From Nematostella vectensis (Eukaryota; Cnidaria; Anthozoa; Actiniaria; Edwardsiidae), in the NCBI RefSeq assembly GCF_932526225.1, contig NC_064035.1, forward strand, positions 5,455,501-5,519,500: a DNA stretch of 64,000 nt. Reading direction: 5' to 3'. The translations under genes were made by a program, and so were the position numbers. The notes below the pieces were generated by a model, which searched no databases, had not been told where the DNA came from, and saw only the letters and a list, made by a program, of their open reading frames with translations. Positions 39,001 to 50,500 of the stretch are shown one piece after another (the stretch's first letter is position 1; every line of letters starts with the position of its first letter).

Positions 39001-42000
39001 ACCAATATATTTAAACAAAACCAACACGTTGTCTCTTACAGTAATGGAAAAACGTTATTGTTCCTGAGCCATTATCAATAGTTTGGTTACATATCCTTAC
39101 AAGAAGATCTCAATAGGACCTTTAATCTTTTTCATCAATGTCCATTAAATTTCGGGAGATTAAAGTTCACAGACTTTATTTTTTGCGAGTCTTTATGCTC
39201 GCGAATTTTTTAAAATTGTGAAAATCGCGAATTAAAGTACGCCTAAAAATTCAGCAGAATTAGGTAGCTTATTTTTCCTGATCTATGTTTAGTTTGGACA
39301 GTGTTTTAGAATGAATCACACCAAACTTTGCTCAGCTTACTTTTCAAGTTTGCCTCCTTTGGAGAAGAAAAGTGAATTGCTATTGAATAATTGTCTTGCT
39401 TTGTCTGCAAAGTCCTTCAACTTGCTTGTTCTTCCTCCTTTGCAATTACGATGATAGTCAAAGCAAATCATTGGTGTGTCATGTCCATGAATCGACTCTG
39501 TTAACTCATCCTGTAAAAAATGGTAGAACAATTCAGTTTAATGACACCTGAAACATCTGACCGAGGGTACGCATTGCCTGCAATATTCTGCTCAGGGGAA
39601 TTACCTGGAATATCCGACTAAGGGCGTTTTCCCCTTCTTTCATGCCTAATAAATTCACAATACAGACATCACCATAAAGTCCTTTTTGAGTGGTAATATG
39701 CCTGACAAAGAAAAAAAGTAACAATTACATCATCAAAATATACTGTATCTTGAATTCTTTCAAAATCTAAAATGAACTTTTACAGACCTGTCAAATGCTG
39801 CAGATGCAGCCTCGAACCCTCGAGAAAGCTTCACTTTGTGAGATCCAACCTGGAATAAGACATGGAGATCATGTGGAGCTTGTAAAATATAGATAAAAGT
39901 ATCCAGGGTAAAAATTTGGTCCAGAGATATGCAATGCCCAGGGATAAAAGGCTCAATAATGCTAAAATTGTTTAATGCTAAATTCCCTCATCTATTCAAA
40001 TATCACTACATAACGTTAAAATTAGCAATATTGAAATCCAAACAGTGAAATCCACTAAGTGCAAACAGTACCTGAATTCCAGGTTGTTCCCAAAACACAG
40101 GTACAGAACCTCTGGTTTGTACAAAGGACGTTATCATATCATCCAGAGCAATCATCTAACAATGAGAGAAACGATTAGACCAAAGTACGTCCCATGTGCC
40201 ACAAGTGGGGAAAGTTACAGGTATAACATATGTCTAATAACAAATCCATGTGAACAGGGGTTTCATTAGGCCCCGGTGGCTGGTGGAAGCGCCAGCTATT
40301 TTCCACCAAGCGCCTGCTACATTTTGAAAAAAGTCGACTTTAGTTTTATTTGAGCTAAAAAGATCAAATAAACTCCACCCCCTACTTATCAATCTCCACT
40401 GCCTACTCTGGAAGTTTATAAAACATACCTGTCAACTCTCCCGCATTAGGCGGGAGTCTCAAGATTTTGGACCCCTTCTCCCGCTCTCCCGCGTTTAGCA
40501 CCAAACCTCCCGCTTTTTAGCGATTTTTATCGCTTTCGAAAAATTATTCTATAGAAAATCGTCATTTTGCCTATTTTCTATTAAAATATTTGAAACAATA
40601 ATTCCCTTGTGTAGCACAATTTATCTAACACCCTCGTGAGATCTATAAGTGGATTTGTTCGTGAGAGCTTTTTATATGGCAAACGCCTGCAAGGTTAAAC
40701 CCACCTCTTCCCCCTCCAAAAAAAAAATGCATATACCCCACCCCTCCCCCCCAAAAAAAATCTCAAGCCTTGAGATTTTCGGGGGTTGACAGGTATGATG
40801 AAAGCCCTGGTGAACCTAGACAAAATAAAAAAGATTTAAATGTACCTGCTCTGTCTCAACAAAGTTTGCAACATGCCCATCATCGTCTGTCCCACGCACA
40901 TAAAATCTGGTGCCCGCCCGTTCACAGCTCAGTCGTGAGATGAGACAAGCCTTGGCTTGGCTAACACCTGCGTAAACTGTTCTGATCTCCACTCCACCAC
41001 ACATGATGCTGAACAGCCACTCTGAACAGTTGATGCCAAAACGCTGGACATGGAAATGAAGGCTTCTGTTCCTGTTAAAGGCATATACTGTAAGTACGTG
41101 TTGCTACTGTTTAATAAATATAGTCTGCATAAATACCCAGTGAAATGTGGTATTATTTGTAACCTTACAAAGGCATTGTAAAAAAGATATTTCTAAACAT
41201 GGAGCGTCAAAATCTCTCTAAAACTTGTTTTCAAAAATATAATACTCTTTTTTTTCAACCCAATGACATGAAAAAACATACACAATGCATCTCTCCTGTA
41301 AATAAGCAAATACTATATCAGCCCAATGTATAGCTTCTATGTTTCTTGGTCAAACCAGTAAAGTTAGTAATGAGGTCATAGGTACATATAGGTCATAGAC
41401 CTTATCTTAGTGGCCCTCCGCATGAAGTGGAGTAGTTCATCAGACCACCTGCCTTTATTATAAAGACCTGGGGCCAGTTCATAGTGTTACGTGTTGTGTT
41501 CAATAGTTTATTCACAAAGAGAGAGATCAGATCTACATGGGAGTAGGTAATATGATACAGTATCATTGAGTTGTCAATCATCTAAATATAGCGCTACAAT
41601 CAGTAAAGTAATCACGTAACACCTAGAAAGCAGGTTAGCAATAACACAGTGATAAATACGTCTATCCTGATATTTGATTGGATAAAAAGGGCATTCATAC
41701 CTGGTTTAACACCTGCTTCCTAGGAACCCGGACCTGACATACTTACTTATCGGACCCCTGCCTTCATTTATTGACCTGACATACTAACTCATACTAACTT
41801 TAGGACCCCCTAACCTGAAATACTTATTAACCCCTGGCTGCATACATACCCTGTCATACTTACTCACCACATAAACCGATTGTCTGGTAAATGTCCATCA
41901 TATCTCTGCTGTGCACTAAGGCTGAGGTCCAATTCAGGCTGGCTACCATGCCCAGTAGCAAAGTAAAATGTCCCTGAGTTGAGTAACTTAACAATTTCCG

Positions 42001-42761
42001 CGATACCTTCTTCATCTTGGTCAACTTGCAAAGGGACAAATTGTGTGGAAGTTATCTTGAATATTTCACTATCCAAAACCTTTCCCACAGATTTGCATCC
42101 AGTAACAAGTATAAGAAAATGGATTGTTTCTTCTTCATCTGGAAATCAAGAGAAAGATTAAATTATAATTAGCTGGTAACACTTACAAATTTCCACATAT
42201 TTGTCAGTAGTTATGCACATCAGCCTTAAGCAGCAGACAAAGTAGATAGTGGGCTTTTAATATTTTTATATATGTTATTTTTTTCTTCGTGTTTCTATTT
42301 AAAGAGTCAGGCCACAATCTACGATAAACGGTTGTGATGTGCACAGCGCTACAGGGGCACAGTACACATTGAAACATGAAGTGCAATATAATCTGATAAA
42401 TGTTTAATCGCATCCTCTGATCAAGGAATAAGCCAATAGTTAATTTGACAAGGACTTGTGTCATTAGGATACACTTTGCCGCACCGATATTGATTCTCAA
42501 AACGCCCAGGCACCCATAAGCATCCAGTATCTTCTGGTAGTTCTTCTTAATAGCCTCAGTTTCCCATTGAGCTGAAACGAAATACTGACAATTAATAAAC
42601 AGTCAGAAGACATTTTCTACGAATTCATGACCGTTCTTACATAGGAGAGCAATGGCTCCACTCTCGAACAGCAAAGTGTCAGTCCGGTTTTTGCATTCGA
42701 GTAAAATGGAGAAAGTCTCCTGGTCAATTGAGCTATAGCAGACATAAGACTTTCCAATCAT
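29140..42761 (-). CDS. SYNJ1: Synaptojanin: Sac1 and inositol 5-phosphatase, complete, 22 exons, 1,524 aa
   Basis: Dual phosphoinositide phosphatase that removes PI(4,5)P2 during endocytic uncoating. Exons in transcript order: 42761-42641, 42571-42485, 42138-41868, 41071-40846, 40155-40072, 39849-39788, 39701-39605, 39510-39341, 38296-38215, 38019-37867, 37587-37419, 36608-36320, 36230-36090, 35674-35482, 35220-35062, 33565-33277, 32960-32858, 32545-32339, 32123-32045, 31384-31045, 30782-30454, 30063-29140. Total 4,575 nt, in frame. Sac1 domain: [25 protein letters not shown], catalytic CX5R as C383-LDCID-R389. 5-phosphatase: [16 protein letters not shown] (727-734), PAWTDR (802-807), TSDHRP. 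An RRM-like segment follows, then an acidic stretch and a proline-rich tail with a CRIB-like motif. The intron after 30454 uses a GC donor. SYNJ1 and SYNJ2 cannot be separated; this is probably the pre-duplication gene. Confidence 0.95.
31854..32079 (-). repeat. Partial copies of synaptojanin exon 32045-32123 end and donor, with poly-C runs
   Basis: CTTACCTTTTTCCCGTCTAG-CTCAAGCGCTTTCAG (donor plus exon end, 32041-32075) is copied at 31994-32028 with few changes, including an intact donor, and weakly at 31880-31910. The copies are separated by a C15 run (about 32026-32040) and a C22 run (31854-31876). Confidence 0.82.
33735..35060 (-). repeat. 46-bp array derived from the end of synaptojanin exon 35062-35220
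   Basis: About 28 copies of GTTGGTCAAGGGTACCGACT plus GGGAGCTTTCCGTCGCTGTT TATTTA. CGCTGTTTATTCAGTTGGTCA matches the coding exon (residues DQLNKQR) exactly, adjacent to the true donor. In the array the donor segment ACCTTGTGTTCCTG is missing, so the units carry coding sequence but no obvious donor. Confidence 0.95.
36660..37440 (-). repeat. 49-bp array copying the donor of synaptojanin exon 37419-37587
   Basis: About 16 copies of AGGACAAGTTCAGGGTTATG plus TCCTGTGAGGTCTTACAATG GAGGAATAA. On the coding strand each unit reads CCTCCATT-GTAAGACC, the same as the true exon end and donor (CTCCATT-GTAAGATC at 37417-37425). The array thus carries about 15 extra donors. Confidence 0.95.
38793..38846. 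repeat. TA microsatellite
   Basis: Runs of TATATATATA interrupted by TGTATAGATTGTATGGT within a synaptojanin intron. Confidence 0.85.
40431..40797. mobile_element. MITE-like element with CATACCTGTCAAC termini
   Basis: Left CATACCTGTCAACTCTCCCG, right the inverse of CATACCTGTCAACCCCCGAA; inner TCTCAAGATTTT/AAAATCTCAAGG blocks are also inverted. It has no coding capacity and lies in a synaptojanin intron. Confidence 0.7.
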
Positions 42762-43028
42762 TTTTCTTTATACACTGCATGGATCCTCCTTTATTCGAGG
42801 GAAATTAGTTGTTACTTTCATCCCGGTTTTGTTGTTTTGTTGAGTCCCGATCTTGCCAAATTCCATATGAGCCCTAAGCTAGATTCAGCAGTGTCACTAA
42901 GAGTATAAAACTTTATAAGCCCTGAATTAGTGACTTCTCTACAAAATTCTCTTTAGGATTAATCGGGTTTGAAGTACATTGCTGTGATAATAATACCGCA
43001 GACCATAGATATAGTGCAGGCTCCCGTA
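42762..43028. promoter_or_regulatory. Shared head-to-head promoter region of synaptojanin and translin
   Basis: Only 267 bp separate the synaptojanin start codon (42761, minus) from the translin start codon (43029, plus). Both 5' UTRs and core promoters must lie here unless one gene has an upstream non-coding exon. No convincing TATA box is visible. A bidirectional promoter is inferred from spacing alone. Confidence 0.5.
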
Positions 43029-46000
43029 ATGGCGGAAGATACAAGTGAGAGCGGTGATAATTCCATTTCTTCCATTTTCGGAGGAATCCAGCAAGGTTTT
43101 GCAAATGAGCAAAGAGAAATAGAGGTGAGATGCACTGCTTGCTTCCGCTGTTGTCTACAAGCAAAAAGAAAGACTTAAAAGTTACATGTGAGAAAATCGG
43201 ATTTTTTTACTTATCCTGGCTCATAATAACTAAGTTTATAACTTGATACCCTCTCCATTTTATTTAACTGATTGCATTCACGGTGCATTCACACACCAAC
43301 ATTTTGGGCTCCTTTTGGGCACGTCATATTCTGTGGTGTTCCCAGGGCTTAGTGGTTTAAGATTATATTAGGCTCGATGCGTACCCAAAATCCAGACAAA
43401 TTATTTGAGACATACTCCCACCAAGGTATATTCAACGCCTCTATTATAACTTACCCAGTATTTATATACTTCCGTCTCCAAACTTCCCTCCCTCTTGTAA
43501 AATCTCTTCCACTTGGACTGACAGGAAATCAAGATATTAGTTGGTAGTCTTGAGAAAACGGCTCGAGAGATACTTACAGTTCTTCAAAAGGTCCACCAGC
43601 AACCCTCAAAGAAAGGTGGGTTTTGTATGAGTTTTCATCACCTGGTAAAAGCTAGCATTTTTAATCCTAATCATTTAAATGATCTTTTTGTAAACAGTTT
43701 TATTAACAATTTATTAACAATCCCTTTGGAAACTTTTAGTATTAGATGTTATTATCAATATGTCAGCTAAGGTAATGAGATTAAAAAAAAAAACCTTTAG
43801 TCATTTCAGATGTGTGCACAAAAGGGAGAGAAATGTTTGCCCTAGCTCAAAGACAGTATGCAGAGCTAGCATCCAAAATCCAACCTGAAAAATACTTTAG
43901 GTAAGAAAATTCTCCATTATTATTTCATATCTGAAAACATTCCCTTCTATTGAATAATGTTTTTTTTCTTCTCTTTTTCCTGTATTTTAGATTCTATAAC
44001 CATTGGATGGTGGTCAACCAGCAGTTTGCTTTTTTGGCTTCATTCCTTCTATACCTTGAATCAGAAACATTACCTACTAAGAAAGATGTGGCAGACTTGT
44101 TAAATGGTAAACCACAAAATTTTACATTTTACATCCATTGCTGATAGCTTGAGAAATCTACTACCAAGTGTACCGTTTGACATCTCAAAGCTGGAGCACT
44201 TTGTACTTTCCAGAAAGGACCCTGACACTGTTTTCTCGATACCGCGAATCCCTATTGGTTTTACAATTAATTGTCTTCAAACTTTGAACTTAAGGAAAGC
44301 TATGGGTATCGATAAATTCAGTGCAAAGATTCTTAAGCTGACGGCACCTATTATTGCACCCTCAATTTCAAAGCTGATGAACTACTCTATCGAAAGTTCC
44401 GAGTTTCCAAAACGATGGAAAACGGCCAAAGTTACCCCTTTATATAAATCTGGTAATCATATGGACAAGAGTAACTACCGCCCTATATCCGTCTTGCCCA
44501 TCCTGTCTAAGCTTGTTGAGAGACATGTTCACAATCATTTTTATGATTATCTTGTCGAAAACAAATTATTATATGCAAGTCAATCTGGGTTCCGCAGGCA
44601 TCATGGAACTGAGACAGCATTAATTAAAGTAGTAGATAATCTCCTCTTTCAATTGGATAAGAACTGTGTAAGTGGTATGCTCCTTATTGATTATCGAAAG
44701 GCTTTTGACATGGTTGACCATATTATCTTGATGTCAAAGCTGAAAGCCTATGGTTTAGACAAGAACACTACGTCATGGTTTGAATCCTATCTACGGGGAA
44801 GGCGACAATTTGTTTCTATTGACGGCGTGGACTCAGATCTTTTTGTTATACAACATGGAGTTCCTCAAGGAAGCATTCTTGGCCCTTTGCTTTTTGTTTT
44901 ATTCATCAACGATCTTCCTTTTCATATTAGTTCACCTAAAGTGAAGATAGATCTTTATGCGGATGATACTACTATCTCGTTTTCAACCGATGTCAATAAT
45001 ACTTCCAATTTAGAGAACACTCTTAATTCAGTGATGAGGGATGTGGAAGTATGGACCAATTGCAACAAACTTCCAATAAATGAGACGAAGTCAAAATCAC
45101 TACTTGTGACTGGTAAACGCCTTGGAGAGAAAGCACCACACAGTAAATTATCCATTTCGACATCTAATGGAAACACCCTTGAATCAGTGGAATCAGTAAG
45201 ACTCCTTGGACTGGATGTGGACAGTAAATTGACCTTTTCGGATCACGCTGAAAGGACATACAAGAAAATTGCAGGAAGAATCGGCGTACTAAATAAGATC
45301 AAAGGTTGTCTACCCCTCAAACAAAGAACAAATTTCTATAATGCCATGATCAAACCTTTGTTTAGCTATGCTGGGACTGTTTGGCAAACAGCATCAACTA
45401 AGGATTGTTTGTCAAGATTTCTAACTCTAAAAAAAAGAGCTGCACGTCTAATACTCAACGCTGAACCCAGAGCACCCTCAGTACCGTTGTTTAATAGACT
45501 TCAATGGCTGCCTTTCTATCTGGACAATCACATCTCAATGTGTTCTATTCTCTTTAAAAGGCTACAACTGATGGTGCCCGAATATCTAATTGAAACTCTT
45601 AAGCTGAACAATACACTTCATAATAGAAATACTCGTTTCTCAGGACTGAATTTTATAACTCCAAAGTATACTAGAAAAACCGAAGGTGGGAAAACGTTTA
45701 CAGTAAATGGCATCCATAAATGGAACAATTTAGAAGCCAGCATAAAGAAACTGCCTAATATAAGCTCTTTTAAGAACGCTCTCCGTCATAAATATCTTAA
45801 TGAACAATTACTTTTAAATCATTTTAATATTTCGAATTAACTCATATTTTATTTTCTTTATTTAATCTTTTTTTTTTTTTTGGTCTGGGTGGGAATAGTA
45901 TTTTTATAATTTGTATTGTAAATAGAGATTTTATATATATATATATATATTTTATATTGTATTATTTGTATGTATGAGTTTTGAGGGCCACAAGTTTACT

Positions 46001-46743
46001 AGTGTATTACACTATTAAGTGCCACCCTCTGTAAATAAAGTTAATATATATATATATATAAAATTCTTACAACACAGATCAAACAGTCTTTAACCTTATC
46101 CAAATCTTACTTTAAGCTCTTGTATTGTTTTTGTAGTCAAAGTGACAAGAGAAGAAGGGTTTCACTTGGTGTTAGATGATTACCTGATAGGTCTGTTGTC
46201 TCTTGCAAGTGAAGTTGTGAGTATTTGGAGGATGGTTTTGGATGTCACATGTATTGTATGTCACATTTATTATACTTGCTTGTATCATAATTGTTTTATA
46301 GTTTTTATAAACACAATTAAACCTATTAGCTGTAGCTTCAATTCACCCTGTAGCTCCTACTAGTAAGAACAGTGATTACTCCGTTGGTGGGGTTAATAGA
46401 GCATGGACAGGACAATTTGTGAGATTGACCAGTCAACCTACTTGCAATGGACTTAGGAGTGTAAGGAGTTGAGGGTGGGCTAAGAGGCCATATTTGTCCA
46501 GTAGCCTGTGATCTGATCATTACTTTTTTTTAGTCTCGTTTTGCTCTCAACTGTGTTACTGCAAAATATTATGGATGGCCTCTCAAGATATCAGCATTCC
46601 TTGGTGAACTAGATGCTGGGTTCCGCCTGTTGAATCTCAAGAATGATTTTCTTCGAAAAAAATATGATGGTCTCAAATATGACTTGAAGAAAGTGGAAGA
46701 AGTAGTTTATGATCTATCTATTAGAGGATATAATCTAATGTGA
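43029..46743 (+). CDS. TSN: Translin, complete, 6 exons, 227 aa
   Basis: Single-stranded nucleic-acid binding protein that, with translin-associated factor X, forms the C3PO endoribonuclease that assists RNA interference and tRNA processing. Exons 43029-43124, 43525-43615, 43810-43900, 43991-44106, 46137-46216 and 46534-46743 total 684 nt (human translin is 228 aa). The all-helical protein matches human translin throughout: LVGSLEKTAREILTVLQKVH, YFRFYNHWMVVNQQFAFLA, YLESETLPTKKDV, GFHLVLDDYLIGLLSLASE, ELDAGFRLLNLKND and KYDGLKYDLKKVEEVVYDLS. The C-terminus (RGYNLM) is a little shorter than human. An upstream in-frame Met at 42969 exists but would read through the promoter region, so I chose 43029. 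Intron 4 holds a LINE fragment directly after the donor. Confidence 0.97.
44104..45840 (+). CDS. LINE reverse transcriptase fragment, 578-codon open frame
   Basis: The frame encodes the polymerase part of a LINE ORF2. RT motifs seen in order: YRPISVLPILSKLVE, SQSGFRRHHGTETAL, IDYRKAFDMVDH (motif A aspartate), GVPQGSILGPLLFVLFIND, YADDTTISF (motif C catalytic YADD), then a thumb and a C-terminal region ending in LFNRLQWLPFYL and KWNNLEASIKKLP, typical of CR1/L2/Jockey-type elements. There is no stop or frameshift, so the insertion is young. The apparent ATG at 44104 belongs to the translin exon end and is fortuitous; the ancestral ORF started further upstream with an endonuclease that is absent here. 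Confidence 0.88.
   Translation: MVNHKILHFTSIADSLRNLLPSVPFDISKLEHFVLSRKDPDTVFSIPRIPIGFTINCLQTLNLRKAMGIDKFSAKILKLTAPIIAPSISKLMNYSIESSEFPKRWKTAKVTPLYKSGNHMDKSNYRPISVLPILSKLVERHVHNHFYDYLVENKLLYASQSGFRRHHGTETALIKVVDNLLFQLDKNCVSGMLLIDYRKAFDMVDHIILMSKLKAYGLDKNTTSWFESYLRGRRQFVSIDGVDSDLFVIQHGVPQGSILGPLLFVLFINDLPFHISSPKVKIDLYADDTTISFSTDVNNTSNLENTLNSVMRDVEVWTNCNKLPINETKSKSLLVTGKRLGEKAPHSKLSISTSNGNTLESVESVRLLGLDVDSKLTFSDHAERTYKKIAGRIGVLNKIKGCLPLKQRTNFYNAMIKPLFSYAGTVWQTASTKDCLSRFLTLKKRAARLILNAEPRAPSVPLFNRLQWLPFYLDNHISMCSILFKRLQLMVPEYLIETLKLNNTLHNRNTRFSGLNFITPKYTRKTEGGKTFTVNGIHKWNNLEASIKKLPNISSFKNALRHKYLNEQLLLNHFNISN
44110..46062 (+). mobile_element. 5'-truncated non-LTR retrotransposon (CR1/L2/Jockey-like) in translin intron 4
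   Basis: The element contains an unbroken reverse-transcriptase ORF, then an AT-rich 3' tail with AATAAA at 46034-46039 and a TA microsatellite (46041-46062). There is no endonuclease domain, so it is 5'-truncated as usual for LINEs. It lies in the same orientation as translin and starts within about 10 bp of the splice donor. A possible target-site duplication is AAAATTTTAC near 44118 against AAAATTCTTAC after the tail, with one indel. Boundaries are therefore approximate. Confidence 0.85.
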
Positions 46744-47501
46744 CAACCATTACATAAATATGCGACCAATGCAACAATCCTTACATGATCTATCAACTAG
46801 ATAGTTACGCTACATGAATATCGCATTGCTGTTCATATTACCATCCTCAAAAGAATGGCCAAGCCCAGTTCACTGCATAAAATGCTCCCTTAGCATTGAA
46901 TGGAACATTATTAACGTCTGTCACTTGGAATTGTAGTCTGGAACCCTAGAGATTGAACTAGAGCCCTAGAACAACTCTGCTTTGTAAGATTGTGCTTGAA
47001 ATCTTTCCTCCAGAGGTGGATCCAGTTCCAAAATTGTGTAGTACATTTGGGAATACAAAAGGAGCTAAACTAAATCTGTTTTCTGCCCCCAGGGTCCCTT
47101 TATTGCCCGCTCCCCCTCACTCCCATCAGCAGTAGAATAACTGGATCCATCCCAATTAAGGAGCACATTACCATATAGAATGCCAGGCTAGTTGTCAATA
47201 GAAATGTCATTCTCCTATGTATTTTATATCAAGGAATAGAATAGACTAGAAAGTCCATGAACTGGCACAGTTTATAACAAATGTATCAAGGGAAAAAACT
47301 TCCAAAGTGCTCCTAGGGTATAAAACGGGAAAAAAATATTTTTACATTGGTATTGTTTTGTTTGAATTTGACTCCAGGGCTTTCAACACAGGTTCAGCTT
47401 AACATTTGCAACAACAGCACAATAAAAGGACAAAGTATCATGTCTCTATTTCTTTATTATGCACAAAATCCACCCAAACACACACAAATTCCCTAGCATT
47501 C
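46744..47501. other. Convergent region between translin and PSMD3, with a MITE-like repeat
   Basis: No gene seen. A short inverted-repeat element spans about 47012-47160 (GGTGGATCCAGTT against AACTGGATCCATCCC). AATAAA signals occur at 47421 (+) and 47453 (-). Confidence 0.55.
47453..47458 (-). other. Probable polyadenylation signal of PSMD3
   Basis: AATAAA on the minus strand, about 45 bp after the PSMD3 stop (47502). A plus-strand AATAAA at 47421-47426 is the nearest candidate downstream of the translin stop, so the two convergent transcripts may end almost on top of each other. Both are consensus matches only. Confidence 0.5.
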
Positions 47502-50500
47502 TTAGGGGAAGTCATCATCTTCCTCAGCCATCTCCTTTGCAAGTTCCATATCTTGTTTCTCTCTCTCCCTTTGTTCCTGGGAAGAATAGATAAACTATAG
47601 CATCAACCATAATATTCAATTTATTAGGTAGCCAAGGGAAGGTAGGGAAAGATAGACAAACCAACATAAACTATAAATTTTATTTTTTTAAATTAAATAG
47701 GTAGAAACAGTTCATAGTCTGTGAAAGGGGGTATAGACAACTGATTTTAAGTGCTTTGGTTGTAAGTGATCATAAAATGTGTTCCAGGTGAGGCTAATAT
47801 TCAGGGGAGGTGCCTTTTTTTAAAATCTGTCTTACCTCTAGAAAGTTTCCTAGAACCCTAATAAAGCAAGGTTTCAATGGATAAATGTTTTTATTTCCTA
47901 TATTCAATATGGATAGTTGCACTTAGCCGGCTCTCATCGTGGGTTATTCGGAAATGTTGTATTTTCGAATATTGGGAACCCTGTGAGCGCGCGAAGGCCG
48001 AGGTGCGCTGGGCCGAGGGTGCAAAGAAATAACAACAATACCCCCTCTTTCTGAATGAAGCCCACTTCACGCTTGGCTGCACTTTGACCTCAACGAGGCG
48101 TTAGCTGTCAAAATCTAGCCAATGATGATCGATGCAAAGTAAACAAGAGTTTGATCGTTTTTACCCTGGTTCCAGAGCCTCAAGCGTCTCTCTATTTAGT
48201 GGCCAGCGAGGTCAACCTAAATAAAGAGACGTTCGCGTTCGAGGCTCTGGAACCAGGGTAGATAGTTTTCTGCACATGTGCAAACTAGCGTTAGATCATA
48301 ACAAACCAAGCTCTTGCTAAAATGCCTGAGTTACGATGTCTGCGTCAATTCTGCAGGCCTGCAAGGTTTATGACAATTTCTGCAGGATTTGCAACTGCAA
48401 TCTAAATCTAAAATACGGGACAAAAATATCGTTTGAGAATTTGTTTGTTCCTTCCCACCGAGAAGGTAGTCGTGGTACGATTCTCGCGGATCTCTGCGAA
48501 ACAGCGGGCATCAGATGCATAAAGTCACACACCTTGTCAAGCCTTTTTCAACTTTTCAACCTTTCAAGCTGGCCTTTTTTCCTATATTAGAGATGCGCTT
48601 TGCGAGCAGGAAAACCTTGAGAAAACTCCGACCAAAGGGAATAAGAAGCGCAACTCGGCAATTCTCACGCCTGGTAAAAGTCCTCTGAGAAAAGCTACAC
48701 GCTACCCGCCTACCTCAAAGCTATCGAAGAAATCCCTTTACAACGCTGGTGACAATTTACTGAACATTGAGGGTTTAGTTTCGCATTTGTGCCTTTCAAT
48801 TCGTGAAAAGCTTGGTAAATAACGAGTTGGTTGTTGATGCTTTCCGCCATATTGAAGTTCTGGACAGGATTTGGCACGTTTAAACGCTTGAGTAACACAT
48901 ATGTCAAAATCATCCAATCAGAGCGCAGCATTCGTGGTTTTGTTGCCGGCTTCTTCGCGCGCGTACAGGGTTCCCAATATTCGAAAATAAAACATTTTCG
49001 AATAACCCACAATGGGAGCTAGCTAACAGGCTACGTTGCACTCACCTCAAATGATTCCAAGTTCTTGCTGTACGATTTAGGGGGGAAGCGCATGGCCTAT
49101 GAAAATAGAGGATGATGGTCATCAACATACATGTGATACAACATAACCAGTAACAAAGTAAAAGCAGAGGTTGAAGCAAATCCGTCCAGCTAAACATATA
49201 AAACAGTATAGTGATTATTGATTATAGTTTTTTTTAATTGATTTTAAATTGATGAATTATACAATTATACAAAATGTAATTTACAATTATTTTTTCATCA
49301 AGGTACATGCCTTCACTCACCTTGACTGACTGGTTATAGATATCCAAGCAGAAGCTAATCCTCTGGTGAAATGCACCCTGTGGCTCGTTTGTTGAGTAGA
49401 TATCCACGTTTTCCTAACAAACGAAATAGCAAATTTATTCAATTAATTTTATTCCTGAGTTCAAATCAAGTTTGTGTGAGCATGCACTTCCTCTCCCAGC
49501 ACTCAGAATCGCATAACTCTGCATGGATATATCAGATAAGATCAAGTGGTTTGTCATCATTGCGCTGAGAAATCTGGAAACATTAGCCACCCCTTCTCCC
49601 AACGCCAAACTTACGAGCCTAGGCCCCTGACCCTCCCACACTATCCCTCCCCCTACTCTCTAGACACTAAAGCATAACTATTATTAACCCTGACCCTCTC
49701 CTGTAGCACTCAGATATCAGCTTGTGTCCGCACAGTGCAGCTAGGATCAAGTGTAAGATAATCATCAGCGTGCCATGGTTGCATTATATTCAGTGGCAAA
49801 GGGGGTTAATAATCTTTTTTTTTTTACTAGAAAAAGTGGTTGATGTTGAATATTTTATATGTGTTAAGGTGGTAAATGTTGATGTACCTTGGACTGAACA
49901 GTTCCCTTCTCATGGTCTATTGAGGCTTCAATGACCCCATCACGAATAGCCTGTGTATAAAACCAAACATTTTCATGTAGATTCAGTTGATATAAATGTA
50001 CATGATTTGCTCAGGACCAGATCTTGGCTTTAAATATTGAAGATAATAGTTTTAAGACAACAGCAGTGGTATAGCAAGATCCTGGATTCTTTTAAATGGC
50101 ACTGTGAGACCTGAAGTGTGAGCTTTGCTTATGTACCTTTGCCACAATGAACTCTGCATCTTCAGGGCTGTCCAGTTGTAGCTTTTGGGCAATGTCAACA
50201 AAAGAGATTTTTGAGTAGGAGAGATTTATCATGCGAACGCCAGCCTTGATGACATTATGGCGTAGTCTGATAATAATCGTGTATGTCTTCTCCTCCAAGA
50301 AGCGCTCTTTGAATTTCTCAACAACTTGATTGAAGACCTTTAGATCTCCATTCAGGACAGCTGGACATGAAAAAAATATCAATCATTGACACCAGATGAT
50401 TATGTTTTAGAACCATATGTATACCTAGCATAAACTGTTAACATTTACAAATTTTATGAACTTTTTTTATATATGAATTTCATTTGCATGTAAGCAGAAG

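Larger units (their letters stand above)
47924..49034. mobile_element. 1.1-kb DNA transposon in the last PSMD3 intron, 8-bp target duplication
   Basis: Long inverted termini: left GTGGGTTATTCGGAAATGTT-GTATTTTCGAATATTGGGAACCCTG, right the inverse GTGGGTTATTCGAAAATG...TATTCGAATATTGGGAACCCTG variant with CGCGCG following. Flanked by GTTGCACT on both sides (47916-47923 and 49035-49042). 8-bp duplication suits hAT or P superfamilies. It carries a decayed gene fragment and a nested foldback MITE. Confidence 0.85.
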
